A stretch of 64,000 nucleotides of DNA from Staphylotrichum longicolle (taxonomy: Eukaryota > Ascomycota > Sordariomycetes > Sordariales > Chaetomiaceae): assembly GCA_019096155.1 (NCBI GenBank), contig JAHCVI010000001.1, forward strand, positions 12,673,243 through 12,737,242, given 5' to 3'. Position numbers and translations under genes: made by a program. Each line of letters begins with the position of its first letter. Positions within the stretch are counted from its first letter, which is position 1. Below, piece by piece: positions 58,604 through 64,000 of the stretch. The notes below the pieces were generated by a model. The model saw only the letters and a program-made list of their open reading frames with translations. It was not told where the DNA came from and ran no database searches.

Positions 58604-60229
58604 ATGGCCGGCGAACTTTCCTCCGCGCCCGTCCTATCGACGCCAGCGGAAAACGTGTTTGAGCACTCCATCCCCACATCAGAAACAGACGCGAAAACAC
58701 CTCCACGATCAGACGATGAACTGCGCGACCTGTACGAGATCGCCCGGACGGCGCGAGAAGTGCGCCAGGGTGGATGGAAGAGGATAGCCCTCCAGTTTCC
58801 CGATTCCATGTTGCGGGATGCGCCCGGAGTGGTGCAGTGCCTCAAAGCAGAGCTCGAGTCCTTGCCGCAGCCAACAGAGACTGCTGGCGCCCCCGAGAGG
58901 ATATACATCCTCGCCGACACATCCTACAGCTCCTGCTGCGTCGATGAGATTGCCGCCGAACATATCGATGCCGACGTTGTGGTGCACTACGGCCGGTCAT
59001 GTCTTTCCCCAACCTCGCGGCTTCCCGTCATCTACGTCTTCACCCACCACAACCTCGACCGCGACGAGACGCTGGCGGCGTTCGAGCAACAATACCCAGA
59101 CAAGAGCGCTGCTGTCGTTCTCATGGCCGACGTGACCTACCAAGACCACGTTCCCGCCCTCGCATCCGAGTTACACAACCGTGGCTACGCCAACCTCCTC
59201 TCCACCACCATCATCCACGACCCAACCGGTCCGCTTCCCAACCGCAAGCTCGTCACCCCGCAACAGGACCCCCTCCCCTCCTCGACCGACATCGACCTCA
59301 AAGCCCACGCCGTCTTCCACATCTCCACGCCACCCACCGCCCTGCTCCTCGCCCTATCCTCCCGCGTCCAATCCCTCCACATCCACCCCACAGACACCAC
59401 GTCCGCGTCCCCCGCCTCCAGCTTCTCGACCCCGCGCCTCCTCGGCCGCCGCTATGCCCGCCTCCTGACCCTCGCCTCGGCCGGCGTGATCGGCATCCTG
59501 GTCAACACCCTCTCCGTGACCAACTATTTGTCCTCGGTCGACACCATCCGCAAGCAGATCGCCGCGGCGCACAAGAAGAGCTACACCGTGGTCGTGGGCA
59601 AGCTGAACCCGGCCAAGCTGGCCAACTTCGCCGAGGTCGACGGCTGGGTCGTCGTCGGGTGCTGGGAGAGCTCGCTGGTCGAGGACGACGCCGGGTTCTA
59701 CCGGCCCGTGGTGACGCCGTTTGAGCTCGGTGTGGCGTTGATGGGGGACGAGAAGAGAGTTTGGAGCGGGGAGTGGTGGGGCGGGATTGAAGGGGTGGGG
59801 GTTGCTTCCCCCGGGGAAGAAGATGGTGCGGAGGTGGGCGGGGGGGGGAAGGAGGGGGAGAACGGCGAGGTGGAGACAGATGATGAGGAGGAGTCGGCGC
59901 CGCCGGAGTTTGATCTCCGCACGGGCAAGTTGGTGAGTCACAGCCGGCCGATGAGGAACGGGGCGGCGAGGGTGAACGGGAAGACAAAAGCAGGAGGAAG
60001 TGCTGCTGGGACGGACAAACCGGCGAGCCGAGCCTTGGCCTTACGGGGCAAGGGCGAGTTGGCAATGGTCAATGGCGTGGTTAGTCCTGGCGCCGAGTAC
60101 CTACGGTCACAGCGGACGTGGCAGGGTCTGGGCACCGACTACACGCCGGAGGAGAGTACCGCCATTGAGGAGGGAAGGAGTGGAGTTGCGAGGGGGTATA
60201 CAGTTGGAGAGAATGAGGAACGGAGGTAG
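58604..60229 (+). CDS. DPH2: Diphthamide biosynthesis protein 2
   Basis: With Dph1 it forms the iron-sulfur enzyme that starts diphthamide on elongation factor 2 (family knowledge). A single exon of about 541 residues from ATG 58604 (MAGELSSAPVLSTPAENVFE); ATG 58541 is the alternative start. Family blocks: RIALQFPDSMLRDAPGVVQ, YILADTSYSSCCVDEIAAEH with the cluster Cys, DVVVHYGRSCLSP, VIGILVNTLSVTNYLSSVDT and VDGWVVVGCWESSL, with ELGVAL after it. A Gly/Glu-rich insert (about residues 400-440; note the long G run near 59837-59850) precedes the C-terminal part RTWQGLGTDYTPEESTAIEE. No intron needed. Confidence 0.94.
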   Translation: MAGELSSAPVLSTPAENVFEHSIPTSETDAKTPPRSDDELRDLYEIARTAREVRQGGWKRIALQFPDSMLRDAPGVVQCLKAELESLPQPTETAGAPERIYILADTSYSSCCVDEIAAEHIDADVVVHYGRSCLSPTSRLPVIYVFTHHNLDRDETLAAFEQQYPDKSAAVVLMADVTYQDHVPALASELHNRGYANLLSTTIIHDPTGPLPNRKLVTPQQDPLPSSTDIDLKAHAVFHISTPPTALLLALSSRVQSLHIHPTDTTSASPASSFSTPRLLGRRYARLLTLASAGVIGILVNTLSVTNYLSSVDTIRKQIAAAHKKSYTVVVGKLNPAKLANFAEVDGWVVVGCWESSLVEDDAGFYRPVVTPFELGVALMGDEKRVWSGEWWGGIEGVGVASPGEEDGAEVGGGGKEGENGEVETDDEEESAPPEFDLRTGKLVSHSRPMRNGAARVNGKTKAGGSAAGTDKPASRALALRGKGELAMVNGVVSPGAEYLRSQRTWQGLGTDYTPEESTAIEEGRSGVARGYTVGENEERR

Positions 60230-60376
60230 CAGAGGCTAAGGTGAATCGATACAAAGCCGGGGAGTTATGATGGTGTGTGGTATGAGCAAAGTATCAACTT
60301 GTGACCGCCCTAGAGATACCTAACATAGGAAAAGACCCAGAGCATCAAAGCAAAAGACCCAGAACACCAAACCATC

Positions 60377-60896
60377 TCAGCGCTTTCCGCCTTCTAGTTT
60401 CTTTTCAGATTTGTAGAAAATAGCTTTGTGGTTCTCCACCACAACGCTCCGGTCCCGGAATTTCTTAGCGTATGCCTCCATATCAGACAGGACCTGCTTC
60501 CAATCCAACATTTTCACATCCCCCGACTCTTTGTACGTGATCTCCCCCCAAGGCATGAAGCCGGTAAGCTTCCCAACCAAGTTGCCACTGCTCGACCGAT
60601 TGCTAAACTCACGTCTCGTGGACATCACCACGCATCACAAACTGGAGCTTGGCCAGCGTGTTGACGCCTTCCTGAACGAAGCTTGCCGCCGGGCGAGGAT
60701 GACAAGCTGTCATGACACCGTGTTCGCCATCGTTGAAGACAATCCTGGAGAACTCTTCTGGGCGGGATTTCCAGAGGGCGTCAAAGTTGTCATTGATGGT
60801 CCGCACCGAGTGGATCTTTGTCTTTTCAGGTAGGTAACTTTGCTGCTTCCTTCGTGCCCGTGGTACACCGACATCCATGCGTGCTATGCAATCCAT
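60377..60896 (-). CDS. Unrecognised conserved-looking protein, two frames
   Basis: One minus frame (60896-60609) contains NDNFDALWKSRPEEFSRIVF and MTACHPRPAASFVQEGVNTL; another (60631-60377) contains KLTGFMPWGEITYKESGDVK and DMEAYAKKFRDRSVVVENHK. They read as one globular protein. A GTGAGT...GAGCAG segment of 25 nt (about 60616-60592) would join them in phase, but that is far below normal fungal intron size, so an indel is as likely. Upstream coding exons may exist. I do not recognise the family. It lies between DPH2 and the TcA-like frame, in opposite orientation to both. Confidence 0.45.
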
Positions 60897-62222
60897 GGCT
60901 GCCGCAATTGGACAGACATGGTTTCAGCCCTCAGCATCGTTGCCACGCTGACAACGATTTGTCTTTCCAACTCGAGCTATGTACTCCACACCATGTCTCG
61001 TTCAGCTGGGTGGGGCGACTGAGGGGGTTGGATGGGGAGGCGGCGTTGAGCGTTTCAGTTTCAGCTCCATCAGTTCATCTTTGTTGGAGTTATCCGCCCA
61101 CTCGTGAGCTCTCCGCTCCGAACTAGCACGCGTTATTGGCGCACTAACTTGAACGCAGTGCATCGCATGCAGCTATGTAACAATAATTGCTATCGAAGTC
61201 CAGACGTGGAGTGCTCTGATGCCAAAAGTTTGACAGTTGCAGCACAGGAAGGATTCAAACTGCGGTGTTTTAGTGTCTTTCGCTAGCGCATGCAGCATGC
61301 GATCTGGACCGAAATAGGGGTGGTCCGCTCGCATGATCTGATGATCAAGGTACATTATGTACGTGGTACCCCGGTGAGAGCAAGCGTGTGAATGTGGCCA
61401 ATCCACTCTGAAATGGGCAACGACCAATGGGATCGGTTGAGTGTGTCCCGTCGTTTTCCATCCAAGGGGATGGGAACATACCTTTTTTTGACGTTTGCTG
61501 CAGTGCTGCTATTCCATTGCTGTTGAGCAGATACCACCACTTTGAGTATGGTACTCTCTCAGGTACTCGGTGAGCATCAGTTCCCGAATTTGGTGTGGAA
61601 ACTGGAAAAGAACTTGTCTGCGCCTACAGCATCGCACTTTGTCATCACGGCATCATGTCGAACTGCAAAGATTTTGTCACCCACTCCCTGGCAAAGCATC
61701 TGAGCTGCGCCAAGGTTCATGAGCGACTTCAACAAGCGCATGAGAAGACCTGGGCGCGGGCCCAAGAACAAGAACCGAACGCACCCTCTGTCGCAGGAGG
61801 TAAGAAATTTCCCCCTCGTAGTCTGAGCTTTGTCTGACTTCACAAGGACCCAAGCGTATGCCGACATGCGCGGACCTGATCGACACGTCCTGAGTGACGG
61901 CGCTGTCCCTGCGGCAGATATTGTGACGCTTCGACTGGTTAAAATCATCTCGGCACCAGTTCCGAAACTGGGATGAAGGCCGAAGACGAGAGCCGGTTCC
62001 AGTTGGCTTCGTGGGTACTTCATGTTCTCAAAACTGAAGCGCCGACTTCGGACACACTGGCTTCGTTGGTCTACCCCAGAGCCAAGATCGCCACCGATGA
62101 GAAGATGGTGCCATTGACTTTGAGTTTGGTATGCCAACCGACAATAAACTCGCGCTTCTCGAGCGACGCTCTCTCGTGGCGGCCTTGTCCACGCCTCCGC
62201 TCGCGGCCGACCTCGGGCATAT
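60897..62222. other. Region upstream of the TcA-like frame, degenerate
   Basis: 1.3 kb with no intact gene. A plus-strand frame at 61595-61837 includes AKHLSCAKVHERLQQAHEKT, a helical stretch that could belong to an earlier part of the same TcA-like gene but ends after 80 codons. The rest has stops in all frames. The long minus frame 61577-62317 is probably a shadow. Confidence 0.35.
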
Positions 62223-64000
62223 ATGAGGTGGATCGTGAGCAAGGACGCCGAGATCCTTGTCGCCGCCGGGATGTGCACTTCCGCCGTGGCACCCATGGAG
62301 AGCTTGTCGCTTGCCATTCAGCGCTACATTGAGGCGGCCCGCATTCTCGGCTCTGCGCCGCTTAAGCGCCCGCAGCTTGTGTCGAAGCGAAAAGTCAAGG
62401 TATACACCTTCGAGACCAACGCATCACCGTCGAAGAAGGAGGTCACCAATGGCCTGGGCCCACCGTTCTCTGCTGAGTTGGTGAAGCCGGGAGATGCTGG
62501 GGCGGATACCAGTGGAATGACCGGCGCGGACCCGAGAACGTTGCGTGTCATCCACACATCCTCCTTCTGCGTGCCGCTGAACCCGAAGTTCAGAGAACTG
62601 CGGAACACAATTCACACACGGCTCTACAACATCCGAAGTTCTCTGGGCATTGATGGACGACCCGTGGCATTCAGGTATGCGCTGCTGCTGGAGCCTTCAA
62701 CCGACCCGGGCGCGTTGGTCGCCTTCAGCAAGCAACTTGAAGGACTTGGTGCATTCGAGGCACCCAGCATGGTCATGGCTGAACAAGAGGGGCCCCTTCC
62801 ACGCCAAAGATTGGAAATCCTTTTCCGCCGTGCTTAAGACCTGGTCTCCGAACTTCGATCCTTTGGCGAGCGTCCTCTATCGGCTATCGAGAGGAAGGAG
62901 GTCGAAGTCCTCAATCTTCTCCGCGCCAAGCATACAGCATCTCTCACTCAGATGATGCTCGCCATCAAGCAGCTCAGCCTCACCGAGGCCCAGCACTCGA
63001 TCGAATCGCTCCAGATCGACCGTGCGTCGCAGGTATCTCAGCTGGAGTTCTATCTGCGCTTGGTCGGTGAAGATCCCAAGAAGAGAATCCCGTCGCCCAA
63101 AGATGCGTGGGAAGATATCGCACAAGATGTTGACGCTCCCAGCAAGGACGACTTGCGTATGTCGTCGTGTGAGCGGATGGAGATGGATTTGTCCACTGCG
63201 GCTGCCGCACTGCACATCGTCTCCGCCGGCATCGGTGGGTTGGTCGCGCCGCTCTGCGCCGTGCCCGAGGTCGAGACCATGGCTAGCCCCATGGGTGTTG
63301 GTGCCTCCATTGGATTCGGTGGCCGGCATCTCGCGGCTGTAGTTCAAGCCGGTTCGACAGCTCTGAAGATGCGGGCCATGGTCGTTGCAGAGGCGGGTGG
63401 GCTTGCGAGCCGGAAGGCGATGCTGAGCAAGCAGCTGCAGGAGTGCCGACTTCAAGCGAACGCCAAGGGCCACGAGATAAAGGCAATCGACAAGGAGATT
63501 GAGATGCAGAGAATCCGGGTTCAAGCCGCCGCAAAAGATATAGAGTTGCAACAGTCGAGGCTCGAAGACGCACGGCAAATGGAGGCTTGGTATCGGAGCA
63601 AGTACACGAATCAACAGCTGTACGGCTGGCTTGAAAAAGGGTTGTGGTCGTTGTACTACGAAGCATACACGTTGGTGATGGGTGCCGCCCGGAGAGCTGA
63701 GGGCTCACTTGCGTTTGAGCAGGGCCGTAAGGTGTCCATCCCAAGGCCCGCTGGATACTGGGACTCCTCGCGTGATGGACTCATCGCCGCAGACCATCTT
63801 TGGCTTGATCTCAAGCGACTTGAGTTAGCGCATACCGAGGGGCGAAGGCACGACTACCAGGTCATTAAGACCATTTCTCTTCTCCAGATCGACCCTTTGG
63901 CCCTCCTCCGGCTCCGGTTCACTGGCAGTACGACGTTCTCCCTTGGGGAGCACCTCTTCGACATGGACTTCCCCGGTCATTACATGCGCCGGATTCGTTC
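62223..64000 (+). pseudogene. Tc toxin TcA-like protein, C-terminal half, with internal stop; continues past the window
   Basis: Bacterial TcA subunits form the pentameric pore of the insecticidal Tc complex and bind the TcB-TcC cocoon; homologues occur in some fungi. Frame 62223 runs to a TAA at 62835-62837, and the same frame then stays open for 387 codons to the edge. Before the stop SSFCVPLNPKF and TRLYNIRSSLGIDGRPVAF resemble the TcA block with RLYNIR. After it come the channel-type helices with Ala-rich centre and heptad-like segments, KYTNQQLYGWLEKGLWSLYY, GYWDSSRDGLIAADHLWLDL and, at the edge, FDMDFPGHYMRRIRS, which is the TcB-binding signature. The N-terminal half expected of a full TcA (receptor-binding and shell parts) is not readable upstream. 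The internal stop, the lost 5' part and the broken frame at 61595 argue for a relic, although one base-calling error could also produce the stop. Confidence 0.75.

Noticed and set aside
61577..62317. 246-codon minus frame upstream of the TcA-like frame
   Set aside because: Its composition is not gene-like and it overlaps possible plus-strand remnants.
1..64000. CRISPR arrays, operons, tRNA and rRNA genes
   Set aside because: The window is eukaryotic with intron-rich genes; I saw no regular spacer-repeat pattern, and no B-box or 5S-like sequence that held up on reading.

Overview
The window is nuclear DNA of a filamentous ascomycete. The evidence is GC-rich coding sequence with G/C-biased third positions, many short introns with GT..AG ends (often GTAAGT or GTACGT donors and CTAAC-like branch sites), a HET-domain gene, a Zn2Cys6 regulator and fungal-type secreted proteins. 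Gene content and style suggest a Sordariomycete, perhaps a Chaetomiaceae relative (inference; no marker gene proves it).

Layout. Position 1-1.8 kb holds the upstream part of a Grainyhead/CP2 transcription factor (minus strand), followed by about 8.2 kb without a convincing gene. Position 10-25 kb is a housekeeping block: an oxysterol-binding protein, Vps74/GOLPH3, SURF6/Rrp14, exonuclease 1, Tma16, a small cysteine-rich protein and Mam33/p32. Position 25.5-38.7 kb carries an LCCL-domain membrane protein with a shifted 3' end, a questin oxidase-like protein, a Ser/Thr-rich surface protein, an AhpD-like protein, a mitochondrial dicarboxylate carrier of ten short exons, and a Zn2Cys6 regulator that converges on the carrier with 12 bp between stop codons. 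Position 40.1-44.0 kb is MSH6. Position 44.2-52.4 kb looks accessory: an AT-rich patch, a HET protein with a GC-AG intron, and three reading frames that all show frame breaks, two of them membrane proteins. Position 52.8-60.2 kb has a secreted AA12-type PQQ dehydrogenase, an MCT-like MFS transporter and the diphthamide gene DPH2. From 60.4 kb to the right edge lie an unrecognised protein and a reading frame resembling the C-terminal half of Tc (insecticidal toxin complex) TcA subunits. It is interrupted by a stop codon and continues past the window.

Functional links. MSH6 and EXO1 are partners in mismatch repair, and both have ACGCGT (MluI cell-cycle box) motifs upstream. SURF6, Tma16 and DPH2 serve ribosome assembly and translation. 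The oxysterol-binding protein and Vps74 both depend on Golgi PI4P in known systems. The most unusual items are the TcA-like relic, the HET/membrane-protein island with recurring frame breaks, and several very small 5' coding exons that decide start codons. Exon limits were read by eye from splice consensus, phase and family similarity; no searches were run.
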